Origin: Neocallimastix lanati (nom. inval.)
Taxonomy: Eukaryota > Neocallimastigomycota > Neocallimastigomycetes > Neocallimastigales > Neocallimastigaceae
Assembly (NCBI GenBank): GCA_016946835.1
Contig: JACVTC010000013.1
Location: 1,814,501 to 1,878,500, forward strand
DNA: 64,000 nucleotides
Reading direction: 5' to 3'
Shown: piece by piece, positions 10,460 through 21,067 of the stretch
Layout of the letters: every line of letters starts with the position of its first letter
Position numbering within the stretch: the stretch's first letter is position 1
Notes under the pieces: model-generated
What the model saw: only the letters and a program-made list of their open reading frames with translations
The model's database searches: none
Told to the model about the DNA's origin: nothing
Made by a program: the position numbers and the translations under genes

Positions 10460-11666
10460 TCTTTCTTTATTGGTAGTAAAAAATTACCTTTTGATGAATC
10501 TTTATCATTGAAACCTATACAATCCAAATTAAACAGTAATTTAAATTTGTACTTTCGATTTCTTATTAATAAATCTATTCCTCTCCCATTGAAAAAATAT
10601 GTTTTAATTTCGTTTATTCTTAGTCTTGTTATATATTATGCTCCTCTACTTGGTTCAAATAAGAGCAGATGTTCTAAAGCTCAAAAAATTATTAATAGAG
10701 GACTTTATTGGAGTTATGGATTTAAATCTCACAATTCTTATGTTAGTCTCTATGATATTACTCGTGAATTGAGAATACATCCTCTTTCAGCTATCTGTGC
10801 TATATCTCAATTACGATGCTTTAGAAAATGGAAAAATTCATCATGTATTATTAATCATCTCACTAATAATATTCCTACTATGTCACATTACTCATGGTCC
10901 AAAGAATCAAGGACTTTGGATAAGAAATTAAATGGTAAGAAAACAAGTGAAATTAAAAAGTTTTATTGTGAAAGAAATGTCTTCAAACCCTCAAAAGCTA
11001 AAAAAGCAATTATTTACAAGGAGAATGATTTTGGATTTATATCAGGAATCAAAAACTTAACATTTCAATATCCTAAATTTCAATTGGAATTCTTTTGGAT
11101 TTCTCGAATTAAGTGTGGCTTTGAAATTGATATTAGTATTTCCATTGAAAGAAAAATGGTCTCAGAAGATTGCCCTAAATATTGCCATTGTTGTGGTGTT
11201 ATGGCAAAGAAATACTGAGGTTAGTAGTCCTGTTAATTCTCATCATTACACATTTACTAACAGCATCGTTCCGAACACAGAACCTTTAGTAAGTAATTCA
11301 ATTTTTTGATGATCTTTCTTGATGTTCATGGAGTTTAGTGGATACCACACTATCTATTTCAAAGATGTTACTTCTTTGTTTTTTATTTTAGATCTAACTG
11401 GTGATCATGTTACTACACATAGTATATAACGCACCAAATTTTTTTTTTTGACTTTTGAACCTATTACATTAAATTATTTTTTATGATTAATTAAAATATG
11501 TTTTTTTTTTATTATTTTACTTAATCTTTTACATACATTTTTTTTTTATTTTTTAACTTTAAATTATAAAATGTATTTTTTTAAAAAATGTAATATATAT
11601 AATTATTTTAATATATTTAATAAAATACTTAAAGTGTATTCTTTTCCTAGTCTAAAAAAAAAAAAA
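10460..11666 (+). mobile_element. LINE copy 4, 5'-truncated at the end of the RT domain
   Basis: It begins right after the poly(A) of copy 3 and ends with AGTGTATTCTTTTCCTAGTC, TA and A13 (11654-11666). It contains a C-terminal RT/connection region and part of the zinc knuckle. The 3' region (11220-11400) retains the diverged equivalent of the copy 2 tail (for example the GTGGATACCACACTATCTAT segment). It is older than copies 2 and 3. Confidence 0.8.
10463..11218 (+). pseudogene. LINE RT C-terminal fragment
   Basis: The open frame (first ATG at 10508, TGA at 11216-11218) reads LPLKKYVLISFIL, YYAPLLGSNKSR, RKWKNSSCIINHL and SWSKESRTLDKK. These match the post-palm region of copies 1 and 2. It stops within the zinc knuckle (CPKYCHCCGVM), so the histidine and last cysteine are lost to a frame change. 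It has no catalytic core and is a dead fragment. Confidence 0.8.
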
Positions 11667-12845
11667 TCCTGACAATGAAAAAAATAAATTCCTGACAATA
11701 AAAAAATTAAATTAATTTTTATTCATGACATTTAATCTTGGTCTGAAAGTAGACTATGGAAATTCCTAAGTAAAAAAAAGTATCAAATTGTATCAAAATT
11801 AATCATGAATTTGTTAAAAACAATATATTAAAATGAAAACTACTTCATCCTAAGAACAAAGCACCTGTTCTTGATGGTATACCAATAGAATTTTTTAAAG
11901 TATCTTTCAACTCTGAGATTTAAAAATAAGACTTCCAAACTCATTATGTATTATATATCTAAGGAACTATTTATACCTCCTATAGCTAGTTTTTGAGCTA
12001 AAGTGATGATTTGATACTTTAAAAAGTAGAAAGAGTCCTCTTGTATTATTTCTCATATAGTCAAAAAGCTACATTTTCATATTATTTATGGACAAAAAAA
12101 ATCAGTAGATTACCAATAGGCAAACACGATAACAAAATTCCTGGAGAAATACAGAAGTTTTACATAGAAAATATTCAATTATACAAGTGCTCCTGCAATT
12201 AGATCAATTAAATGCAAGAAATTTAAATTTAGTTCTTAAAAAATTTATTCAACGTCCATCTCTAAAATATTCACAATTTGTTATTGAAATTTTTATTAAT
12301 TTTTTTCTAATTGTTTATGATAAATCATTTTTGATGATAATACTAATTCTTATGTATTGTGTCTACTTCCTTGCAGAAATTATGTATATAAAATACTAAA
12401 GATCAGTTCGAAAGAAAGAAAGCATTTTATTAATAATATTCTGAAACCACCTTCGAGAATGTCTTCTTTTCCAATTTCATATTTTGTGGGTCTTGCTGAA
12501 TTTCCATATTAATGATATGCCTATTGTGATTAGTGATTTTCGACACTATGATCAATTTGTAAACCATTAAACCTATCGTTGTCAAGAGTATCGATATCAA
12601 ATTGATAAAATAAAGAAAAAATTCTGATACATATTTAAATGATAATTTTTTATCCATATGGAGTTATTATTCATGAACGGGAAGAGTTAGAGGTCATTTC
12701 GTTAGTATTAAAAAAATAAGTTAGAGTTTTTTAATACTAATGTAAAAAAAAAAATTCATATAATTATATTTTCTCATATATTTTTTTAATAAATATTATT
12801 AAATAAAGTTTATTCCTCATCTAAAAAAAAAAAAAAAAAAAAAAA
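11667..12845 (+). mobile_element. LINE copy 5, heavily decayed
   Basis: Recognisable islands are NKAP-LDGIPIEFFK near 11858-11905 (RT block), SKELFIPPIASF near 11958-11996 with stops, the CCTTCGAGAATGTC to GTGGGTCTTGCTGAAT region (12450-12500, the copy 2 C-terminus), and a terminal TTCCTCATCTA plus A23 (12823-12845). Multiple stops and large internal deletions make it the oldest copy in the array. It is also the one nearest the tRNA gene, ending 68 bp from it. Confidence 0.7.
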
Positions 12846-12898
12846 TTACTAATAAAGTCAATAGTACTAATGAGATGAAAAAATTAAAATAAAAATTT

Positions 12899-12904
12899 AA
12901 AAAA
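12899..12904 (-). terminator. Pol III terminator of tRNA-Glu
   Basis: A run of six A on the plus strand (T6 on the tRNA strand) lies 9 bp beyond the tRNA 3' end, where a Pol III terminator is expected. Confidence 0.7.
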
Positions 12905-12913
12905 GAAAGGGAA

Positions 12914-12985
12914 CTCCGCATAGGGGAATCGAACCCCTGCCGCCACGGTGAGAGCGTGGAATCCTAGCCACTGGACCAATGCGGA
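12914..12985 (-). tRNA. tRNA-Glu (anticodon CTC)
   Basis: The minus strand folds as a complete cloverleaf. The acceptor TCCGCAT pairs with ATGCGGA (discriminator G). The D stem is GTCC/GGAT with one G-U pair. The anticodon stem CCACG/CGTGG carries the loop CTCTCAC, giving anticodon CTC. The T stem AGGGG/CCCCT carries the loop TTCGATT. There is no intron, and the A and B boxes (GTGGCTA, GGTTCGATTCC) are intact. An LTR retrotransposon sits just upstream of the gene's 5' end and a stack of LINEs lies downstream of its 3' end. Confidence 0.95.
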
Positions 12986-12996
12986 TATTACATTTG

Positions 12997-13000
12997 TCGA
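12997..13000. repeat. Left target-site duplication (TCGA) of the Ty3/Gypsy element
   Basis: TCGA here and at 21613-21616 directly flank the two LTRs. It lies 12-15 bp upstream of the mature 5' end of tRNA-Glu, close to where Pol III transcription would start. Confidence 0.75.
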
Positions 13001-13545
13001 TGATGCAGTATTTAAATAAAAAGAGAATATTATCAAGAAATAAAATTAAATATAATAAATAATTAGTTAAATTATATATGTATATTATAATAATAAATAG
13101 TAATATAAAAATTATTAAATTTATTTAATTAGTTAATAGCCAATAGGATTTAATTTATAGTAAATTAGAAATTAGAAATATAAAAGAAAAATTATTATAA
13201 TTCTTTAAAGAAAAGGAGGTTTTTTTATTTGGAAAAAAATAGAGATAAAATTGGTTAAAATAAATATATTTGGGGAATATATTTATTTATCAAAAATTTT
13301 AATAGTAATAAGTTAGTTAGAAATAAATAATTAATAAGATCTTTAATAACATTTTATTATAAAATTTGTATTACGACATAAATAATTTAAATAAATAAAT
13401 AAAACGACAAAACTATAATTTTTTTTATATTTTGTTTTAATATTAACGTGTATTGTAATTATATATTTTTATATTAGAATATATTTTTATTTAATACAAT
13501 CTTGCTAACCACAAAAACATTGATACTTATAAAAATAACGTATCA
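13001..13545 (+). repeat. 5' LTR of the Ty3/Gypsy element
   Basis: It runs from TGATGCAGTATTT to AATAACGTATCA. It begins TG and ends CA, has short inverted ends (TGATGC/GTATCA) and is 545 bp. It is AT-rich; promoter elements cannot be assigned. The plausible polyadenylation signals are not distinctive in this composition. Confidence 0.93.
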
Positions 13546-13550
13546 AAATT

Positions 13551-13568
13551 TGGCGCCCAACGTGGGGG
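13551..13568 (+). promoter_or_regulatory. Primer-binding site, tRNA-Lys type
   Basis: TGGCGCCCAACGTGGGGG lies 5 bp after the LTR. The first 17 bases match the primer site known to be complementary to the 3' end of tRNA-Lys(1,2), with its leading TGG pairing to CCA. It would prime minus-strand DNA synthesis. Confidence 0.85.
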
Positions 13569-13713
13569 GAAAGCAAGATCAAATAAATTAATATGAAAAT
13601 AATAAGAAAATTATAATTACAATATAATTATCATAATAGAATACTTTTTTTTTATATATAATCTTTCATTTATTTTTTCTTTTTTTTTTTATCAAGTAAT
13701 TATTTTTTTTACA

Positions 13714-15030
13714 ATGTTTGACGCTACTAAACTGCAAAGGAAGCTACCACATCTGGCTGATTATGGAAAAGATGTAGACAGCTGAATGACCGACTTTGTT
13801 AAGATAATGGAGCTTTATGATATAATGGAACCAAGGCGAATTTTTATTTGGGTAAAGGAAGCTGTGGAAGAAGATATTCAAGGAGCGTTACAATCATTGG
13901 TAGTCAGACGAGGGGATGAAATGAGATATCCCACATTTAAAGAAATTCAAAATACAATTGAAGAACATTTGCACATTACAGAAAATAATAAATGTGCAGT
14001 TCTCAAAACAATACAAATAAATCAAGAAGAATCAATTAAAAAGTTTAATTACAGATATAAAAAATTATATAATAAACTCAGTTTAGAATATAGAAGACTT
14101 ATATCTGTAAAGGACTACACGAATGCTATTAGCTCCCGTGTATTTCCATGCTCAAGAGTTATGGTTGCAGAATGTGATACAATAAATGAGGCGTGTAAAA
14201 TTGCAGAAGTAGCTGAGGAGACTGAAAAAGAAATAGCAAATATAAATCAAAGAAATGAAATTAATAATATGAGGAATCATATTATGTTTACTCAGAATCA
14301 GCCGGATAATAGCTTACTAATGCGACATCCATTCTACGAAAACTTACAGTTAAATCAATTACCTATGAACCATAATAATAATATATTCCAGGAAAGAAAT
14401 AATTGGAATTCTAAATCTAGATTATGGAACAATAATAATAATTTCAGAAATTCAAATTATGTATATCACATGAGTAATCCATATAATAATCCAAATTATT
14501 ACTTGAATAATAAAAATGATATTAATAAAATGAACTATGGAAATTTTACAAATCGTTATAATAGTAGATTTAATTATAATAAATTTTGGCACAGTAATAA
14601 TATTAATCAATATATGAATAATAATAACAAATATAATATGAACAATATGAATAATAATCAGCCATCCAATGAAATAAGAGACAATAAGACGAATCATTAT
14701 TTAAACAATTTGAACAACAATATTAATATAACAAATAATGATAAAGAACATGACAACCAAATGTTTAACAATAATAAATTTAATACAAATAATATGATTC
14801 AATCCTTTAATTATCAAAATGGAAATAATCACAACAATGGGATAGAAAATAATAATGTCAGTAATACTTTAGTAACTAATAAAAACTCAATTAACAACAA
14901 TAATAACAACCATGTGAATTGTTACCGTTGCACAATGAATGGACATAGAGCTTCAGAATGTCCTTATACATTTAAGCAATTGGCTGAATTGGAAGAAAAA
15001 GGATTGCTCAATAAACATTTAAACCAATAG
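13714..15030 (+). CDS. Ty3/Gypsy Gag, with an in-frame TGA at codon 24
   Basis: Translation from the ATG at 13714 gives 23 residues (starting MFDATKLQRKL), a TGA at 13783-13785, then 414 codons in the same frame from the ATG at 13786 to TAG at 15028-15030. I take 13714 as the original start because both segments share the frame with only the TGA between them. The second ATG could still give a slightly shortened Gag. The first ~150 residues are the structural (capsid-like) part. Residues about 180-375 are a very Asn-rich linker. A CCHC zinc knuckle starts at C379 (CYRCTMNGHRASEC, CX2CX4HX4C) and would bind genomic RNA. The gag stop overlaps the open pol frame. Confidence 0.85.
15018..15024 (+). 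promoter_or_regulatory. Programmed -1 frameshift site (T TTA AAC)
   Basis: TTTAAAC sits in the Gag frame as caT TTA AAC caa tag, in the X XXY YYZ phase needed for -1 slippage and two codons before the gag stop. Slipping moves ribosomes to the frame read as AAA CCA ATA GAT GGG, which is the pol frame and is open from 15015 onward. A weak stem (GAAG/CTTC) lies shortly downstream. I could not identify a strong stimulatory structure. Confidence 0.7.
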
Positions 15031-18000
15031 ATGGGAGAAGGACAACTTCCATTAACCAAACCAATAAAATAATATTCAAAAATAATGACTCATATAATAA
15101 TAATAATAAAACAATGTTCAAAAATAATGACTCATATAATAATAATAATAATAAAATAATGTTCAAAAATAACGACTCATATAATAATAATAATAATAAT
15201 AATAATATAATGACAATGGTAGACGATCAAACAATATTACCTATAATTAATAATAATATTAAAGAAAAACAAAAATGTAATGACCTTAATATAAACAATA
15301 ATAGTAACACTACACAAAATACATTAAATAGACCAATTGAAATTATAGCAGCCGCTACTCGAAATTCAAGAAATAAATTAAACAAACATAATGAAAAACC
15401 ATACAATAGAAAGGAAGTGAGATTTAATTTAAAGGACAATCCAAAACCAATACAAACGGCAGCTATGAGTCATAATAATATTAATAATAATACTAGTGAT
15501 AATAAAATTAGTACTAATAATAGTATTAATAATAATTATAATAATAATATTAATAATAAAAATAATATCGATTATAGTAATACAAATGTTAATAATAATT
15601 ATAATAATATTAATAATCATAAGAATAATAAGAATAATGAATATGAAAACAATAATAAGAATAATAATAATAAAATTAATCATAATATAGACAATTATAA
15701 CGATAATGCGAATAATGATAATAAAAATAATAATACTATAGATAATTATAATAGTAATAATGATTTTAATGAAAATAAGGAAAATAATACTTACGACTAT
15801 TTTAAAGAAAATACTGTCACCAATAATGATGATAATACTCATAACAATACAAGCAATACCCAAAGGGTTGAACGAGAAGATATAGAACCTAATGAAGATG
15901 TAATTATGATAGAAGAATCTGAAGAATCTGAAGATAATGATGCTGATAAAGAAAATTATAACTCTAAAAATTATAATAATATTTTACCTGGTAGATCTAA
16001 GAATTTTAATAATATAATTAAGGAAAACCCGGATATGGTCTTTAATAGTGAAAATCGTAAAACAGAAAAACTAGAATATCTTGATCCTTCCTTTATAACA
16101 GAGAAAAATATTCGAAATGTTAAAGGTAAAAATAGGGAAGAAAAAATCAAAGATATAAAAAATAAAGCTAAGAAAATAAATACCGACATTGAGCAAAGTG
16201 AAACTTCTTTTAAGAAACCTGAAAAACACATCAAACTTATGGAAAAATTTGGTGATTATTATATTCAAGATTTAATAAAAGAAATTGCATCAACTGATGT
16301 AATAACAAAATTAGTTTACCTTTTAGATCTTTTTCCAAAATTCCGTACAGAATTTTTAAAAGCTTTAAAATTAGCGCCTAAACAAACAATAACAAATGTG
16401 ATGACGGTTATCACAAAACATAAAATAATTAAAGTTTGCGGTAAAGTAGAAAATAATGACTGTGAAATATTTTTAGATACGTGTGCTAGTGTCAACTTTA
16501 TCACACGTTCTGCTTTAAATAAATTAAAAATCAACAAACCTTCTATTGGTAGAATTTCTGAAACAATATTTCAAGCGTACTCTAATTCTTCAACAGAGAG
16601 TGATATCTATGACTTACAGATTTCTATTGGTAGTAAAACTTTTAATGAATATTTCAGAATAATAGAAAAGGATGATATTTTCGATATCTTAATTGGTGTT
16701 GATTCTCTAAAGAATAATAGATTTGATATTAACTTAGTAGATGATACTTTATATTATATTGATGAAAATAATAATTACATTAAACTAGCAGATCTATTTT
16801 ATGATATCAATCTTAATAATACTTACAAGGATGATGAGGATATAGAAAAACATCAAAATACAAAATCTGAACCTTTTTTATTAACAATTACAGTTACCAA
16901 TGATAAAGAAATTACGAACACTAATGAATTACCTAACACGAAAGAACATTTAATTAACGAAATAATATCTTCTGTTCCTAATAAATTTAAAAATAAAATT
17001 AGTAAATTATTTTTTAAATTTAAAAATGTAGTTGCAATTAAAACAGATGATTTAGGAAGGTCAAAATTATTACCTCACAGGATTGAATTAATTCCAAAAT
17101 CTTCACCCATAAAGTTAAAAGCTTACCGTTTATCCAAAGCGCAAACAAAAGCTCTAAAGGAAATTTTGATTAAGCTAATAGAAAACAAACTAATAGAGCC
17201 ATCCTACTCTTCATGGGCATTTCCAGTAGTACTAGTTCCAAAGAAAAACGGCGACTGGAGAATGTGTGTCGACTTTAGGGCTTTAAACAATATAACTATT
17301 AAGGATTCCTATGCTTTGCCCTTAATTGATGACATATTAATGTTTATTGGAAAGAACGCTAAAATACTCTCTACTATTGATCTTTTTTCTGGTTATCATC
17401 AGGTTCCAATGAATCCTGATGATAAAGATAAAACAACATTCACAACGATGTTTGGAAACTATAAATTTTGTGTGATGCCGTTTGGGCTATGTAATGCACC
17501 GGCTACATTTCAACGTGAAATGAACCGGATTTTTTTTGACTTGATTGGAGTATGCTTATTTGTTTACATTGACGATTTAGTAATATTTTCTGACTCAATT
17601 GAATCACACATTACTCATCTTACTAAAGTATTCCAAATCCTAGCAGACAATGGTTTGAAAATAAACTTAGAAAAATGTTCTTTTTTCAAAGAAGAAGTAG
17701 TCCTTCTTGGTCATGTATTATCCACAAAAGGTATTGCCCCGATTCCTGATAAGATTAAAGTTATAATTAACTGGCTACCCCCTAAAAATATCACTCAACT
17801 TAAATCATTTTTGGGAGCTGTTGGTTATTATCGGAAATTTATTAAAAATTTTGCTCAGATTGCAAATCCTCTGTTTAACCTCTTAAAGAAAGATGTACCG
17901 TACGAATGGTCCGAAAAGTGCAACATAGCCTTTGAAAAATTAAAAATGTCACTAACGGTTGCCCCTATTTTAACTCCTCCTGATTATTCTAAACCATTTA

Positions 18001-19613
18001 TTATCCGAACAGATGCTTCCAGAGATGGACTTGGTGGAGTACTTCTCCAAACAAATGAAAATTCAATTGAAATCCCCATATATTTTGAAAGTAGAACTCT
18101 TTCCGCTGCTGAATCTAATTATAGTGTTACTGATTTAGAAGGCAAAGCAATATTTCATTGTGTTAAAAAATTTAAACCCTATTTTAGTGGAAGCCCTTTT
18201 ACCACTATCGTTTATACAGACCATAAACCCTTGGTTAGTATATTTGCTAATAGAGAGCCTTCAAATAATCGCCACCTTAAATGGGTTACTGAACTATCAA
18301 TATTAAATGTTCAAGTCCAATTTCAAGAGGGGAAGAAGAACGTTATTGCTGACGCTTTATCTAGGTTACCTACAAAAGAAATACATGAAAATAAAGAAAT
18401 ATTAAATGCATTAGTAAACAATGATGTTTTATCCAATAATAGCAATGATAGTATAAATAAATTTATGAATGAATTTATAAATAAGAGAATTATAAATATT
18501 GATGGTGTGGAATATCTTAAACAAGGAGAACAACTGAGAAGAATAGTTCACAACAAAGAAGAGAAGCAAAAATTAATCGAAGAAGCCCATGGTCTAGGCC
18601 ATGAAGGAGCTTATAAAACTTATAGCAGACTGAAGAGGGATTACTACTGGGGAAATATGAAAAAAGATATACAAATACTAATAAAATGTTGTCACAAGTG
18701 TCAAACTTGTCGACCACAAAAATTAAATAAATATACCGAAAATATTGCAACTGTACCTGAATATCCTTTCTCAAGAGTTGGGTTGGATCTAATAGGACCG
18801 TTACCTATAACAAATAAAGGTAATAGATATATAATTGTATTAGTAGATTATCTTACCAAATGGGTGGAAGCAGAACCCTTACAATCTGCCGAATCTCAAG
18901 ATGTAATAAATTTTCTCAAGAAAATATTTGCACGACATGGTGTTCCTGAAATTTTAGTTACTGACAATGGTCCACAGTTTACTTCCGATAAGACAAAAGC
19001 ATTTTTGGACCTTAACGACATTTATGTAAATTATGTAGCAACCTATCACCCCTCGTCTAATGGAGAAGTAGAAAACAGAAATAGGGAAATAGGTAAGTAT
19101 CTCAGGTTACTCGGAGAAGAGGATTCGCAGTGGGACGAAACACTTTATAGTGCTCTTTGGGCTTTAAGAACGTGCAAGAATGAAGTTACGAAACACAGCA
19201 GCTTTGAATTGTTGTATGGTCGGAGAGACTTACAACCATTCGAACTCACTGTTAATGTCGAATCCAAAAATGACTGGGAAGACGAAGAAGAATTTTGGCT
19301 GAGGAAATTTATTAACCATGACCGTTGGATCCGTGAAGCAATAAAGAACATTGAAACAGCAAACAAGTTGTGGGAAGATCGTAGAAAACAAATAAAAAGA
19401 ATGAGAGCAAAGTATAAGCCAGGTGATCTTGTTTTGGTCAAATTGTTCAACAGAAAGAAGCTGGATCCGTTTTTCACAGGCCCACTAAAGATCGTAAAAC
19501 AAGAGTTCAATACAGTAACAGTTTGCGATCCAGTAACTGGGGAAGTTGCTGATAGGAACATTCATTTAAAAAACATTATTCCATATTTCACAGAATTGAA
19601 TTTAGAAGAATAA
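15021..19613 (+). CDS. Ty3/Gypsy Pol: protease, reverse transcriptase, RNase H, integrase
   Basis: The frame is open from 15015; entry is by -1 frameshift at 15021, and the first internal ATG is at 15114. Residue numbers count from that ATG. Residues 1-280 are Asn-rich and partly built of tandem FKNNDSYNNN repeats. The protease has catalytic D455 in LDTCAS, with Cys where the family usually has Gly. The RT has YIDD at 818-821, and RNase H has D967 in RTDASRDGLGG. The integrase has an HHCC zinc finger starting at H1159 (HGLGHEG, then CCHKCQTC) and a DDE triad of D1225 (GLDLIGPL), D1284 (VTDNGPQFTS) and E1320, with the canonical 35-residue D-E spacing. A GPY/F-like FFTGPLKIV follows near 1453. 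It ends ELNLEE. No frameshifts or stops are present, so the enzyme set appears intact. Confidence 0.93.
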   Translation, partial: KPIDGRRTTSINQTNKIIFKNNDSYNNNNKTMFKNNDSYNNNNNKIMFKNNDSYNNNNNNNNIMTMVDDQTILPIINNNIKEKQKCNDLNINNNSNTTQNTLNRPIEIIAAATRNSRNKLNKHNEKPYNRKEVRFNLKDNPKPIQTAAMSHNNINNNTSDNKISTNNSINNNYNNNINNKNNIDYSNTNVNNNYNNINNHKNNKNNEYENNNKNNNNKINHNIDNYNDNANNDNKNNNTIDNYNSNNDFNENKENNTYDYFKENTVTNNDDNTHNNTSNTQRVEREDIEPNEDVIMIEESEESEDNDADKENYNSKNYNNILPGRSKNFNNIIKENPDMVFNSENRKTEKLEYLDPSFITEKNIRNVKGKNREEKIKDIKNKAKKINTDIEQSETSFKKPEKHIKLMEKFGDYYIQDLIKEIASTDVITKLVYLLDLFPKFRTEFLKALKLAPKQTITNVMTVITKHKIIKVCGKVENNDCEIFLDTCASVNFITRSALNKLKINKPSIGRISETIFQAYSNSSTESDIYDLQISIGSKTFNEYFRIIEKDDIFDILIGVDSLKNNRFDINLVDDTLYYIDENNNYIKLADLFYDINLNNTYKDDEDIEKHQNTKSEPFLLTITVTNDKEITNTNELPNTKEHLINEIISSVPNKFKNKISKLFFKFKNVVAIKTDDLGRSKLLPHRIELIPKSSPIKLKAYRLSKAQTKALKEILIKLIENKLIEPSYSSWAFPVVLVPKKNGDWRMCVDFRALNNITIKDSYALPLIDDILMFIGKNAKILSTIDLFSGYHQVPMNPDDKDKTTFTTMFGNYKFCVMPFGLCNAPATFQREMNRIFFDLIGVCLFVYIDDLVIFSDSIESHITHLTKVFQILADNGLKINLEKCSFFKEEVVLLGHVLSTKGIAPIPDKIKVIINWLPPKNITQLKSFLGAVGYYRKFIKNFAQIANPLFNLLKKDVPYEWSEKCNIAFEKLKMSLTVAPILTPPDYSKPFIIRTDASRDGLGGVLLQTNENSIEIPIYFESRTLSAAESNYSVTDLEGKAIFHCVKKFKPYFSGSPFTTIVYTDHKPLVSIFANREPSNNRHLKWVTELSILNVQVQFQEGKKNVIADALSRLPTKEIHENKEILNALVNNDVLSNNSNDSINKFMNEFINKRIINIDGVEYLKQGEQLRRIVHNKEEKQKLIEEAHGLGHEGAYKTYSRLKRDYYWGNMKKDIQILIKCCHKCQTCRPQKLNKYTENIATVPEYPFSRVGLDLIGPLPITNKGNRYIIVLVDYLTKWVEAEPLQSAESQDVINFLKKIFARHGVPEILVTDNGPQFTSDKTKAFLDLNDIYVNYVATYHPSSNGEVENRNREIGKYLRLLGEEDSQWDETLYSALWALRTCKNEVTKHSSFELLYGRRDLQPFELTVNVESKNDWEDEEEFWLRKFINHDRWIREAIKNIETANKLWEDRRKQIKRMRAKYKPGDLVLVKLFNRKKLDPFFTGPLKIVKQEFNTVTVCDPVTGEVADRNIHLKNIIPYFTELNLEE

Positions 19614-19630
19614 GGATACATATATATATA

Positions 19631-19685
<55 letters not shown>

Positions 19686-19690
19686 AACAG

Positions 19691-19724
<34 letters not shown>

Positions 19725-19887
19725 AATAATTAAATTATATTGAAACTTCAAAACCTCAAAATTGAAATTTCAAAATCTGAATTTAAAACTTATAATTTTG
19801 AAATTTATTTTATTCATTACTTAACATTTGATAAATTTTATCTTAAAAAAAAAAAAAAAAAAAAAAAAATAAAAAAAAAAAATAAAA

Positions 19888-19946
<59 letters not shown>

Positions 19947-20761
19947 ATAATAATAATAATAATAATAATAATTATATATAAGAACTGATTATATTAGATA
20001 TAATAATAAAATATATAAACATAGATAGTATAGATAGTATAATTAACTATAATATAGACAATATAACGTAATAGATAGTATAATAATATAAATATTATAT
20101 ATTGAGTAAAATAATAAAATATTAATAATATAACAAATAGATAGTATAATAATATAAATATTATATATTGAGTAAAATAATAAAATATTGATAATATAAC
20201 AAATAGATAGTATAATAATATAAATATTATATATTGAGTAAAATAATAAAATATAGATGAAATAACAAAAAGATAGTATAATAATATATATTATTAACTA
20301 AAATAACAAAATAGATAGTATTATAATATAAAATAATATGAATGTTATAGATAGATATAATAATATAATAATATATAAAAATAATAATAGTATATATTTT
20401 AAAACCATAGGTTCAACACTAAATTAAGACATTGATTCAAAAGATTATTTTATTTTTTTTAATTGTAATTTTATTTGGATAATAATGATTATAATACATA
20501 TTAATGATAATTAAAAAAATACATGGCGAAAAGAAAATAATGTGAACATAATGAGATTTGACAAAGAAATTTGACGTTATAAATTCTAAATTATACGATA
20601 TTTCCAAATATATATATAGTTATATAACAAATGGTAACAATGAAATTAAATCAATTAATAAAAATAATTATTGAATGTAATTATCAATTTAAATATGTAA
20701 TCATCAATTTAAATATATTATAATAATAATAATAATAACAATAATAACATAATATACATAC

Positions 20762-20804
<43 letters not shown>

Positions 20805-20914
20805 CCATGAATAAGACATTTACATTGATAAACTTCACATGTTCAATGAATTAATAATTGACCAATAAAATAATAATAATTCATATAAAATTTTTTTTTG
20901 AACAAAGATTAATT

Positions 20915-20958
<44 letters not shown>

Positions 20959-20981
20959 AACAAACTAGCAAATTTAAATGG

Positions 20982-21026
<45 letters not shown>

Positions 21027-21029
21027 AGG
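19614..21029 (+). repeat. Homopolymer and microsatellite-rich 3' region of the Ty3/Gypsy element
   Basis: After the pol stop the sequence is poly(A) (19631-19682), AAT repeats, a long A-rich tract (19845-19944), a 66-bp tandem array, further A tracts (20764-20800 and 20921-20957), an (AT)n run (20985-21009) and poly(T). In a related element at 36711-36732 the hairpin and polypurine region follow the pol stop directly. This 1.4 kb is therefore probably an acquired expansion. No gene is seen. Confidence 0.7.
20056..20310 (+). repeat. 66-bp tandem repeat, about four copies
   Basis: Copies begin near 20071, 20137, 20203 and 20269, each with ATAGATAGTATAATAATATA followed by TTATATATTGAGTAAAATAA. 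The later copies are diverged. Confidence 0.8.
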
Positions 21030-21067
21030 ACTTCAAGGGACGAAGTCTAGGCTAAGCGGGGGCGTCT
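21030..21067 (+). promoter_or_regulatory. Conserved hairpin and polypurine tract before the 3' LTR
   Basis: ACTTC-AAGGGAC-GAAGT (21030-21046) can form a 5-bp stem. It is followed by GGCTAAGCGGGGGCGTCT, which ends at the LTR. The same hairpin (AAGGAAC loop) and AAGAGGGGACGTCT precede the LTR-like start at 36755. The G-rich run is the likely plus-strand primer. Confidence 0.6.

Noticed and set aside
15429-15863. Isoleucine-rich minus-strand frames
   Set aside because: Antisense of the Asn-rich linker at the start of Pol; composition only.
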